Shown in pieces: positions 18,492 to 25,915 of a stretch of DNA of 64,000 nucleotides. Positions within the stretch are counted from its first letter, which is position 1. Each line of letters begins with the position of its first letter. Location of the stretch: positions 113,949-177,948 of the forward strand of contig JAFLTE010000005.1 of assembly GCA_022510565.1 (NCBI GenBank). The letters are read 5' to 3'. The translations under genes and the position numbers were made by a program. The notes below the pieces were generated by a model. The model saw only the letters and a program-made list of their open reading frames with translations. It searched no databases and had not been told where the DNA came from. The stretch is from Lachnospiraceae bacterium (GTDB lineage: Bacteria; Bacillota; Clostridia; Lachnospirales; Lachnospiraceae).

Positions 18492-18875
18492 GTGGTGATA
18501 GGGGATCATCAGCGTATTAAAGGATATTCTTTGCTTTTGTGCGAGGAATGCAAAACAGAACTGCATTTCTTGGAGTCTGCATTCAGAGATAAATTTCTGC
18601 ATGAAATGTCTGTTGTTGCAGAGGCGGTTTACAATGCGTTTAAATCGGAAAAGTTAGACTATGAACTATTAGGCGCCGGGAAGGGTCTTCATATGCATTG
18701 GCATATTTTCCCCAGAAGGACAGGAGATGCACCTAAACCCGGTCCTGTGTGGCAATTAGGGAATGAATTACATGACGAAAAGTATCTTCCGAATGAGGCG
18801 GAATTAGAAGATTTAAGGAATAGATTGAATGCAGAGTTGGACAGTATAATACATAAGGGTTATAGTGTTAAATGA
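18492..18875 (+). CDS. HIT-family protein, 5'-truncated
   Basis: Histidine-triad nucleotide hydrolase/transferase relative. The active-site motif is intact as HMHWHIFPRR, and the preceding GYSLLLCEECKTELHFL matches the body of the family. What is missing is the N terminus: reading upstream in frame gives ILKTGYVVIGDHQRIKGY, clearly part of the domain, but this begins directly after the xylanase stop codon (TAA 18471-18473). Full-length relatives have about 20-30 more residues with a CxxC-type start. The GTG at 18492 is the only usable start and lacks a good ribosome-binding site. The gene is probably a remnant produced when the xylanase segment was joined here. Confidence 0.65.
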   Translation: MVIGDHQRIKGYSLLLCEECKTELHFLESAFRDKFLHEMSVVAEAVYNAFKSEKLDYELLGAGKGLHMHWHIFPRRTGDAPKPGPVWQLGNELHDEKYLPNEAELEDLRNRLNAELDSIIHKGYSVK

Positions 18876-18887
18876 GAGGCTAACTAT

Positions 18888-19412
18888 ATGGAAATTATCA
18901 AATTAAATGATAAAAACATAACAGACATAAACAAAGCAAATCAACCTTTCGAGATCATTGGCAGAATTAATCCAACATTTGCTGATGGAAACTGGACATA
19001 TATAGAGGAAATATATGAACAGCCGTATATAAAACGGTATTCGAATGATTCTTATGACCCTACTGTATACATAGACAATCCTGATAAGGCCATTTATCTG
19101 GCATATTTGAATGAGGAATGTATAGGACAAATTGTGTTGAGAAGAGACTGGAATCAGTATGCATTTATTGAGGATATATGTGTTGCCCAAGCGTTCAGAG
19201 GAGAAGGAGTTGGTACTGCATTAATACAAAAAGCAACGGAGTGGGCTAAGAAATCCGGTCTAAATGGGTTAGCATTAGAGACACAAGACAATAATTTATC
19301 GGCATGTCGGTTCTATACAAAATGCGGTTTTGTGATCGGGGCAGTAAACACCATGCTCTATAAAAATTTTGATAATGGGGAATTTGCAGTTTTTTGGTAT
19401 CTTAAGTTTTAG
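18888..19412 (+). CDS. GNAT acetyltransferase of the streptothricin acetyltransferase (Sat) type
   Basis: A 174-residue GNAT enzyme. It resembles Sat/SatA streptothricin acetyltransferases along its whole length from memory of that family: PFEIIGRINPTF...NWTY near the start, YIDNPDKAIYLAYL, the acetyl-CoA loop RGEGVGTALIQKA, ALETQDNNLSACRFYTKCGF and the ending AVFWYLKF. Such enzymes acetylate the beta-lysine of streptothricin; many chromosomal homologues in Clostridia have no proven resistance role. A piece of a second copy lies at 21969-22070. AGAGGC precedes the ATG. Confidence 0.8.
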   Translation: MEIIKLNDKNITDINKANQPFEIIGRINPTFADGNWTYIEEIYEQPYIKRYSNDSYDPTVYIDNPDKAIYLAYLNEECIGQIVLRRDWNQYAFIEDICVAQAFRGEGVGTALIQKATEWAKKSGLNGLALETQDNNLSACRFYTKCGFVIGAVNTMLYKNFDNGEFAVFWYLKF

Positions 19413-19433
19413 AATTTACATAGGAGACACAGA

Positions 19434-20192
19434 ATGAATATAAAGTGGGATGCAGCTAAATATACATCGGATTTTTCCTTTGTGCATCAGTACGGAAATA
19501 GTGTAATCGATTTGATTGATGCTGACAAGAACAGCACAGTTTTAGATTTGGGGTGTGGGAACGGAGCATTGTCAAAAAACTTATATGATGCAGGTTATAT
19601 TGTAAAGGGGATTGACGCGTCAAAAGAATTATTAGATATTGCAAGGAAAGATTATCCGGATATTGAGTTTATACAAGCGGATGCCACAAATTTCTCTCTG
19701 CAAGAGCCTGTTGACATTGTTTTTTCTAATGCTGTATTTCATTGGATTGATAAAGAACGGCAAAGGGATATGTTAAAATGCGTATATAATGTTCTAAAAG
19801 AAAATGGACAGTTTGTATTTGAATTTGGTGGATATGGGAATAATCAGCTCATTCACAAAGCATTGGCGGAAGTTTTCTCAGAGCACAAATATACTTACAT
19901 AATGCCTTTCTATTTTCCTACAATCAGTGAGTATTCCACCCTATTAGAAAATGCAGGATTCAAGGTAGTATATGCAATCCTTTTTGACAGGCCGACAGAA
20001 CTTAAGGGTGAGAATGGGTTAAAGGATTGGATAAATATGTTTGTAAAAACTCCCTTTGATGCGATAGAAAATAAAGATGAGAGAGAAACAATTATAGATA
20101 AAGCAGTGGATAAACTGAAAGGTGTCTTATATCGAGGCGATATATGGTACGCTGATTATGTTCGTATACGGATGAAGGCTATAAGAATATAG
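19434..20192 (+). CDS. Class I SAM-dependent methyltransferase (Tam-like)
   Basis: A 252-residue methyltransferase, cytoplasmic, substrate unknown. Motif I is VLDLGCGNGALS, followed by GIDASKELLDIA (acidic residue binding the ribose), IQADATNF and the post-motif SNAVFHWI, which is typical of trans-aconitate methyltransferase-like proteins. The C-terminal half (PTELKGENGLKDWINMF) also fits that group. TAGGAGACAC precedes the ATG. It follows the GNAT gene by 21 bases and may be cotranscribed. Confidence 0.8.
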   Translation: MNIKWDAAKYTSDFSFVHQYGNSVIDLIDADKNSTVLDLGCGNGALSKNLYDAGYIVKGIDASKELLDIARKDYPDIEFIQADATNFSLQEPVDIVFSNAVFHWIDKERQRDMLKCVYNVLKENGQFVFEFGGYGNNQLIHKALAEVFSEHKYTYIMPFYFPTISEYSTLLENAGFKVVYAILFDRPTELKGENGLKDWINMFVKTPFDAIENKDERETIIDKAVDKLKGVLYRGDIWYADYVRIRMKAIRI

Positions 20193-20247
20193 TAGTTGAA
20201 GATTGTAAAATATGTTACAGACAAGATACCCCTTTTTTTAATATTGT

Positions 20248-20277
20248 TTGACGGCGCATATGAATTTCTGTTATAAT
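20248..20277 (+). promoter_or_regulatory. Promoter of the GGDEF gene
   Basis: TTGACG (20248-20253), 18-base spacer, TATAAT (20272-20277); 61 bases before the start codon. Confidence 0.6.
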
Positions 20278-20338
20278 CGACATAATAGAGTATTTATAAA
20301 TAGGCGTATATTTTCTGAAAGGGAGTGCATAAAGTCAT

Positions 20339-21895
20339 ATGATGACGCTCAGATTAAATATTTGTTATGATTTGTCTAAGACGGAATTGGTTGCAAAATT
20401 GCAAAAAGTCTATATTTGTGAGGAAGTTGTGTGCAACCCGTCAAATGAAGAACCGAAAGCAGTGATTGACAAAACCGAAAACGCGGATGTTCTTATTCTT
20501 ACGGATAAATCCACAGCGGTTGAAACGGTTGATAAAAAAGAAAATGTTTATATAATATATATGGGTAATTATGTCGATATAGCGGATTTTGCCCATAAGG
20601 CAGATGATGTATGGCCTGCGGACGAAGCATACGATTTTACCGTGATGCGTTTTGAACGGTTTCTTTCCATTATGTATGAAAAACATAGGGCATGGACATT
20701 TAATTATCTGTTGGATAAAACGATAAACAGTATGCCCGACCTTTTATGGTATAAGCGTACAGATGGCATACATATGCTGGTCAACGATGTTTTTGCGCAG
20801 ACCGTACATAAAGAAAAGGAAGATATAGTCGGCAAGGATCACTATTATATATGGGATGCACCAAGACCTGCCGAGGGTGAGGGCGAGTTTGCCTGCGCCG
20901 AATCCGAAGAAATAGCAATAAGAACGGGACAAACCTACATAGGTGAGGAAACTGTTGAAACACGTGAGGGTATGAAGCAGCTTCTTACATATAAAACGCC
21001 TATTTATAACAAATTCGGCAGTGTTTTCGGTACTGTTGGTATAGGACACGATATTACAACAATCAGTAACTTGGGTATTGAGCTAACAATTATTGTCGAC
21101 AATATTCCGTTCCCGATGATAGTTTTGTCGCATGAAGGGAAAGTAGTGCGGACAAATGCTGCGTTTGATGAATTAGCCAAGGTGACTGATAAGGAAAGCT
21201 TCAACTACAAAGAATGGAAAGAAAAAGCTCTGAAACCGAGCAGCCAGGCACATATTGACTATAAAAAACACTATGCTGCGCAGGAATACACAATGGATAG
21301 AAACGGCAGCGAGTATTCATATATAGTTACGGAACAGGAAATATGGGATTATTTTGATACGATAACAGGTTATTTCTGTCTTTTCCGAGATATGACATCT
21401 CAGCGTAATTATGAAAAGCGTATTATTGAGGCGGCCACAACGGACAGCCTTACGGGTATATTCAACAGAAGATATTTCTATGATTATGTAAGTGAACATG
21501 CCCATAGTCCGATGACGCTTCTGTATATGGATTTAGATTATTTCAAGGAAATAAACGATAAGTATGGACATGACAAGGGCGATTATGTGCTGAAAAAAAC
21601 AGCACAGATTTTGAGAGACAGCCGGGATGACAGCGTAACGGCAAGGCTTGGCGGCGATGAGTATGCCATGATAATTAATAAAATGCTCTCGCAGGATGAA
21701 TTGTCAGAGCTCTGCACACGGTTGGAGAAAACTATAGAAGATACATTTGCGGCGGAGGGACTGAAACTTTCACTCAGCGTAGGCACGGCTGTGACAGACG
21801 GCAGTATATCGGATGTCGATGCCTTCATAAAGGATAGTGACAGCAAGATGTACGAGTCTAAACAGCGGCATCACAGCAAACTTAAAGGCAAGTAA
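20339..21895 (+). CDS. PAS-domain diguanylate cyclase (GGDEF)
   Basis: Would make cyclic di-GMP from two GTP. The 518-residue soluble protein has an N-terminal region without clear family (1-120), a PAS domain (about 120-235; SMPDLLWYKRTDGIHMLVNDVFAQ), a second PAS-like domain (about 240-355; IIVDNIPFPMIVLSHEGKVVR) and a GGDEF domain (about 365-518) with DSLTGIFNRRYF, DLDYFKEINDKYGHDKGD and the catalytic RLGGDEYA. The usual inhibitory I-site RxxD five residues before GGDEF reads RDDS here, so product inhibition may be lost. No EAL domain. It has its own promoter (20248-20277) and terminator (21929-21956). Confidence 0.88.
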   Translation: MMTLRLNICYDLSKTELVAKLQKVYICEEVVCNPSNEEPKAVIDKTENADVLILTDKSTAVETVDKKENVYIIYMGNYVDIADFAHKADDVWPADEAYDFTVMRFERFLSIMYEKHRAWTFNYLLDKTINSMPDLLWYKRTDGIHMLVNDVFAQTVHKEKEDIVGKDHYYIWDAPRPAEGEGEFACAESEEIAIRTGQTYIGEETVETREGMKQLLTYKTPIYNKFGSVFGTVGIGHDITTISNLGIELTIIVDNIPFPMIVLSHEGKVVRTNAAFDELAKVTDKESFNYKEWKEKALKPSSQAHIDYKKHYAAQEYTMDRNGSEYSYIVTEQEIWDYFDTITGYFCLFRDMTSQRNYEKRIIEAATTDSLTGIFNRRYFYDYVSEHAHSPMTLLYMDLDYFKEINDKYGHDKGDYVLKKTAQILRDSRDDSVTARLGGDEYAMIINKMLSQDELSELCTRLEKTIEDTFAAEGLKLSLSVGTAVTDGSISDVDAFIKDSDSKMYESKQRHHSKLKGK

Positions 21896-21928
21896 TATAA
21901 ACAGGATAAAAATATAGGTCAAATGCAC

Positions 21929-21956
21929 AGAGCCGTCATAATCGACGGCTCTTTTT
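21929..21956 (+). terminator. Rho-independent terminator after the GGDEF gene
   Basis: Nine-base stem AGAGCCGTC/GACGGCTCT with an ATAATC loop and a following TTTT. Confidence 0.8.
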
Positions 21957-21968
21957 GCCACAGTTCTA

Positions 21969-22070
21969 ATGAATCAGCCCTTCGAGAACATTGGCAGAAT
22001 TAATCCGACATTTGTTGATGGAGACTGGACATACGCAGAAGAAGTATATGGTTTGGAGGAATGTAAATGA
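21969..22070 (+). pseudogene. Remnant of a second Sat-like GNAT gene (5' part)
   Basis: Reading from ATG 21969 gives MNQPFENIGRINPTFVDGDW followed by TYAEEVYGLEECK and a TGA that overlaps the start of the next gene. It matches residues 19-45 of the intact GNAT at 18888-19412 (NQPFEIIGRINPTFADGNWTYIEEIY) both in protein and in DNA, then diverges. It is therefore a fragment of a duplicated or related acetyltransferase gene, cut short just after about 90 bases of similarity. The final bases (GAGGAATGTAA) now serve as the ribosome-binding site for the peptidase S51 gene. Confidence 0.75.
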
Positions 22071-22810
22071 AGGCAGTTTTAACAAGCTCGTTAGGAGGTT
22101 CATTTAAGATTGATGGAAAAAGGGTTCCATCAGTTTTACTGACAGATAATGGATTATTGGATAAGTTAAAAGAATTATGGATAAATAATGCGAAAGTAAT
22201 GATTATATGTGCTTCTCCAAATGATTATGAAAAGAATGATAGCGTATGTGAGTGCTTAAAAGAAGCTTTTCCAATGAGTGGGTTGAACATTTCATATATT
22301 GATAAATGTGATGACAGGAACAAAGAACTCATTGAGAAGTTATATGAGATGGATGTTATTCTTTTAGCAGGGGGACATGTTCCAACACAAAATGAGTTTA
22401 TGAAAAAACTTAAACTGAAAGAAAGATTAATGAATTTCAACGGGCTCATTATAGCGTGGAGTGCAGGAACGATGAATTGTGCGACAAATGTATATGCATC
22501 TCCGGAGCTTGAAGGAGAGGCAATCGATCCTTATTATAAACGATGGATTACCGGGTTAGGAATAACTGAAATAAACATATATCCTCATTATCAGCTTCTA
22601 AAAAACGAATATCTTGATGGCTTAAGAGTGATGGAAGATATCACTTATGCTGACAGTCATAAACACGAGATTTTGGCAATGAATGATGGAAGTTATATTT
22701 TGATAAAGGATGGAATGGAAGTCTTGTTTGGAGAAGCATATTTGATTAAGGATGGATGTAAGGAACAGATTTGTAGGAATGGAGAATCTGTTGTTCTTAA
22801 AGCTAAATAA
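22067..22810 (+). CDS. Peptidase S51 / type 1 glutamine amidotransferase-like protein
   Basis: A 247-residue cytoplasmic protein of the peptidase E (dipeptidase) family. The nucleophile elbow is AWSAGTMN with the active serine, preceded by the LAGGHVPTQNEF segment typical of the fold. Family members cleave Asp-X dipeptides or cyanophycin fragments, but the substrate here is not certain. TTGGAGGAA supplies the ribosome-binding site; this lies inside the GNAT remnant that precedes it. Confidence 0.8.
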   Translation: MKAVLTSSLGGSFKIDGKRVPSVLLTDNGLLDKLKELWINNAKVMIICASPNDYEKNDSVCECLKEAFPMSGLNISYIDKCDDRNKELIEKLYEMDVILLAGGHVPTQNEFMKKLKLKERLMNFNGLIIAWSAGTMNCATNVYASPELEGEAIDPYYKRWITGLGITEINIYPHYQLLKNEYLDGLRVMEDITYADSHKHEILAMNDGSYILIKDGMEVLFGEAYLIKDGCKEQICRNGESVVLKAK

Positions 22811-22827
22811 TGTGAGCACTACAGAAT

Positions 22828-22935
22828 ATGCAATGCACACGTTTTATAGCGGGAAGCTCAATTAATCGTAATTTTGAGAAAGCAGCATACCAGTCTTATC
22901 GCTTTGTAGAAGCAATGCTTGCCTTGATGAATTAA
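22828..22935 (+). other. Possible small ORF or 3' gene remnant (35 codons)
   Basis: ATG 22828 opens a frame reading MQCTRFIAGSSINRNFEKAA then YQSYRFVEAMLALMN and TAA. The composition looks protein-like, unlike the flanking spacer, but there is no good ribosome-binding site and I do not recognise the sequence. It may be another decayed gene of the accessory stretch. Confidence 0.3.
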
Positions 22936-22957
22936 TTTGTGTAGGAGATAAATCATC

Positions 22958-23407
22958 ATGGAAATAAAAGAATTTTACACCGCAGACAATCAAGAACACT
23001 GGCTTGCGCAAATTAAAAACAGTGATTGGGGCGCAGGACAGTTTCTGTATACATTGTTGGCTGAAAACAGATTAAAAGAGTTATGCGGCGAAAGTACGAA
23101 GGTGTATTTGCTGACGGATGACCAGAATTTAGTGTCATTTTGTGCCTTGGAAGAGCTGGATGACGTGAGAGATACCGACCTGGGACCGTGGATAGGGTTT
23201 GTGTATACTTTTCCCCGGTACAGAGGACACAGGCATATGGGGATTCTCTTGAATCATGCCTATGAAGCGGCGAAAGACAGTGGGGCAGAATACATCTATA
23301 TTTCAACCGGAGAGACAGGGTTGTACGAGAAGTATGGATATTCCTTTTACCGCATAATGAAAGATATGCATGGAGAGGACTCCAGAGTGTACAGAAGAGA
23401 AGTGTGA
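22958..23407 (+). CDS. GNAT family N-acetyltransferase
   Basis: A 149-residue acetyltransferase. The acetyl-CoA site is in VYTFPRYRGHRHMGILLNHAYE (RxxGHxxxLL), followed by YIYISTGETGLYEKYGYSF, typical of beta-strands 5-6. Acceptor unknown. GTAGGAGATAA precedes the ATG. Last gene of the accessory stretch that begins after the his operon. Confidence 0.8.
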   Translation: MEIKEFYTADNQEHWLAQIKNSDWGAGQFLYTLLAENRLKELCGESTKVYLLTDDQNLVSFCALEELDDVRDTDLGPWIGFVYTFPRYRGHRHMGILLNHAYEAAKDSGAEYIYISTGETGLYEKYGYSFYRIMKDMHGEDSRVYRREV

Positions 23408-23472
23408 GGCGTTCTTTTTTGTTGATTTGTCTCATACAATTAATCAACAGATATGCAGGATAGGCATTACAT

Positions 23473-23883
23473 ATGGACAGCAAAGTGAATATCAATAAGA
23501 AATTGGCTTTAGCGCAGTACATACGGGAAGAAAATCTCGGAAATCGTGTAAAAATCAGACAGCGGGAGAAAATACTCTACGGGACGGACACGCAGACGCC
23601 GCTTTATGATACCGGAAGACTACAGGTAGGAGAGCCGGGAGAAGGTTTTTCACCGGAAAACGGAGCCGTGTTGGGTTTTTCCTCGGGTACATTTAAGTAC
23701 CGTATGATTCTTGCGATTCTACTATTTGTGGGATTTTTGCTCTGTGATACGGGCGGTGACAAGATTGGCAAATATACAACCACCGAAATACATAATATGA
23801 TTACGGCAGATACCTTTCATCTGTACGGAGCAGAGGGCAACAGCACGATGGATGGACTTGCCGCATTGCTTGATTTTGAATAG
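23473..23883 (+). CDS. Single-pass membrane protein, unknown function
   Basis: A 136-residue protein with one predicted membrane helix at about 77-94 (MILAILLFVGFLLCDTG). The N-terminal part is basic and probably cytoplasmic, the C-terminal part ends in GAEGNSTMDGLAALLDFE. It is not recognised. It stands directly before the TIGR03960 gene, whose promoter overlaps its 3' end, and may belong to the conserved backbone rather than to the accessory genes. No strong ribosome-binding site is seen before the ATG at 23473 (GGATAGGCATTACAT). Confidence 0.55.
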   Translation: MDSKVNINKKLALAQYIREENLGNRVKIRQREKILYGTDTQTPLYDTGRLQVGEPGEGFSPENGAVLGFSSGTFKYRMILAILLFVGFLLCDTGGDKIGKYTTTEIHNMITADTFHLYGAEGNSTMDGLAALLDFE

Positions 23884-23898
23884 TAAATCCTATATACT
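23870..23898 (+). promoter_or_regulatory. Promoter of the TIGR03960 radical SAM gene
   Basis: TTGATT (23870-23875), 17-base spacer, TATACT (23893-23898), 39 bases upstream of the start codon and overlapping the end of the preceding gene. Confidence 0.5.
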
Positions 23899-23937
23899 GA
23901 GTACATAAGAAAATGAAGCAAAAAGGATTTACGGTCA

Positions 23938-25830
23938 ATGAGGAAACTGGCGCTTAGCGACGATATTTTAATGCAGGTAGAGAAGCCTGCGCGATATATC
24001 GGCAATGAGGTTAATTCGGTAGTGAAGGATAAGGAGCAGGTGGCAATCAGATTTGCCATGTGTTTTCCTGATGTGTACGAAATCGGTATGTCCCATCTGG
24101 GCATTCAGATTATATACAGTATGTTAAACGAGTGGGAGGACGTGTGGTGCGAGCGCGTCTACTCACCGTGGGTTGATTTGGATAAGATTATGAGGGAGCA
24201 GCGCATCCCTCTTTTTGGATTGGAATCGCAGGAACCCATCAGGGATATGGATTTTCTGGGCATTACGATTCAGTATGAGATGTGCTATACCAACATTCTG
24301 CAGGTGCTTGAACTGGCGCAGATTCCGCTGTGTGCAAAGGAGAGGGGCGAGGATATGCCGATTGTGATTGGCGGCGGTCCATGTACCTATAATCCGGAGC
24401 CGATTGCGGAATTTTTTGATTTGTTCTATATCGGAGAGGGAGAGACACAGTACCGCAGGCTGTTTGACTGGTATATCGAGAATCGGAACAACGGCGGCAC
24501 AAGGCAGGATTTTCTTCGGGGAGCTGCCAAGATTCCGGGTATCTATGTACCACAGTTCTATGAGGAACTATATAATGAAGACGGCACTGTACAGGGACGT
24601 AAGAAATTGTATGAGGATATTCCCGACACCATCTTGAAAGAAATCGTGATGGATGTGACGAATACACATTATCCTCTAAAACCTGTAGTGCCTTTTATTA
24701 AGGTGACACAGGACAGAGTAGTCCTGGAGATCCAGCGCGGCTGTATCCGTGGCTGCCGTTTCTGTCAAGCGGGACAGTTGTACCGTCCGGTGAGGGAACG
24801 CGACGTGGACAAGCTGAAGAAATATGCGGTAGAAATGCTTAAGAATACGGGGCATGAAGAGATTTCACTGAGCTCATTGAGTTCCAGTGACTATTCCGGG
24901 TTGAATGAGTTGCTTGACTTTTTGATTGAGGACTGCGACAGGAAACATATCAATATTTCTCTGCCTTCTCTGCGTATCGATGCATTTTCATTAGATGTGA
25001 TGGGAAAAGTGCAGGATGTGAAGAAGAGCAGTCTGACTTTTGCACCTGAGGCGGGCAGTCAGAGGCTCAGAGATGTAATCAATAAGGGATTGACCGAAGA
25101 AGTCATTTTGAAAGGTGCGGCGCTTGCTTTCGAGGGCGGATGGACGAGAGTAAAGCTTTATTTTATGCTTGGTCTGCCTACGGAGACGAAGGAAGATATT
25201 AAGGGTATCGGAGACCTGTCCAACAAGATTGCGGCAACTTTCTTTGATACTGTGCCGAAGGACAAGCGTGTCAACGGTAAGGTACAGATTGTTACAAGCA
25301 CTTCCTTCTTTGTTCCGAAGCCGTTTACGCCTTTTCAGTGGGCACCCATGTGTACGAAGGAGGAATTTATCGACAAGGCGTACCTGACAAAACAGGGCAT
25401 TATGGAGCAGTTGAATCAAAAGAGCATTAAATATAATTGGCATGAGGCCGACGTGAGTGTGTTGGAAGGCGTGTTTGCCAGGGGAGATCGCAAGATTTCC
25501 GGAGTAATTTTGGAGGCATATAACAGAGGCTGTCTGTTTGATTCTTGGAGTGAATATTTCCATAACGACGTGTGGATGGAATGTTTTGAGGCGTGTGGTT
25601 TGGACATCGGATTCTATACTACCAGAGAGCGGGCGGACGACGAGATTTTCCCTTGGGATTTCCTGGATTGCGGTGTGACTAAGGAATTTCTGCTCAGAGA
25701 GTGGAAAAAAGCGCAGACACAGACCGTGTCCCCGAACTGCAGAGAGCAGTGTCAGGGCTGTGGTGCGAATCGTTTTGGCGGAGGGATTTGCTATGCAGAA
25801 AAGACAGACATTAATAAAGGTGACAGATGA
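23938..25830 (+). CDS. TIGR03960-family radical SAM protein
   Basis: A 630-residue radical SAM protein with an N-terminal B12-binding-like domain (FPDVYEIGMSHLGIQIIYSML) and the cluster motif RGCIRGCRFCQAG (CxxxCxxC). It ends with a cysteine-rich tail CREQCQGCGANRFGGGICYAE that probably binds zinc or a second cluster. Its function is unknown; it is normally adjacent to the TIGR03936 (DUF2344) gene, which here lies 4.1 kb away at 29931. The stop overlaps the sequence AGATGAAA, which contains the remains of an ATGA-type coupling signal for the lost neighbour. Confidence 0.88.
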   Translation: MRKLALSDDILMQVEKPARYIGNEVNSVVKDKEQVAIRFAMCFPDVYEIGMSHLGIQIIYSMLNEWEDVWCERVYSPWVDLDKIMREQRIPLFGLESQEPIRDMDFLGITIQYEMCYTNILQVLELAQIPLCAKERGEDMPIVIGGGPCTYNPEPIAEFFDLFYIGEGETQYRRLFDWYIENRNNGGTRQDFLRGAAKIPGIYVPQFYEELYNEDGTVQGRKKLYEDIPDTILKEIVMDVTNTHYPLKPVVPFIKVTQDRVVLEIQRGCIRGCRFCQAGQLYRPVRERDVDKLKKYAVEMLKNTGHEEISLSSLSSSDYSGLNELLDFLIEDCDRKHINISLPSLRIDAFSLDVMGKVQDVKKSSLTFAPEAGSQRLRDVINKGLTEEVILKGAALAFEGGWTRVKLYFMLGLPTETKEDIKGIGDLSNKIAATFFDTVPKDKRVNGKVQIVTSTSFFVPKPFTPFQWAPMCTKEEFIDKAYLTKQGIMEQLNQKSIKYNWHEADVSVLEGVFARGDRKISGVILEAYNRGCLFDSWSEYFHNDVWMECFEACGLDIGFYTTRERADDEIFPWDFLDCGVTKEFLLREWKKAQTQTVSPNCREQCQGCGANRFGGGICYAEKTDINKGDR

Positions 25831-25915
25831 AAATATAGATATGTTTTAAGGACTATTACTAAAAATCCAGTATATATGTTCAAATCAACAATACTGAACC
25901 AGAGGTATGTATAAT

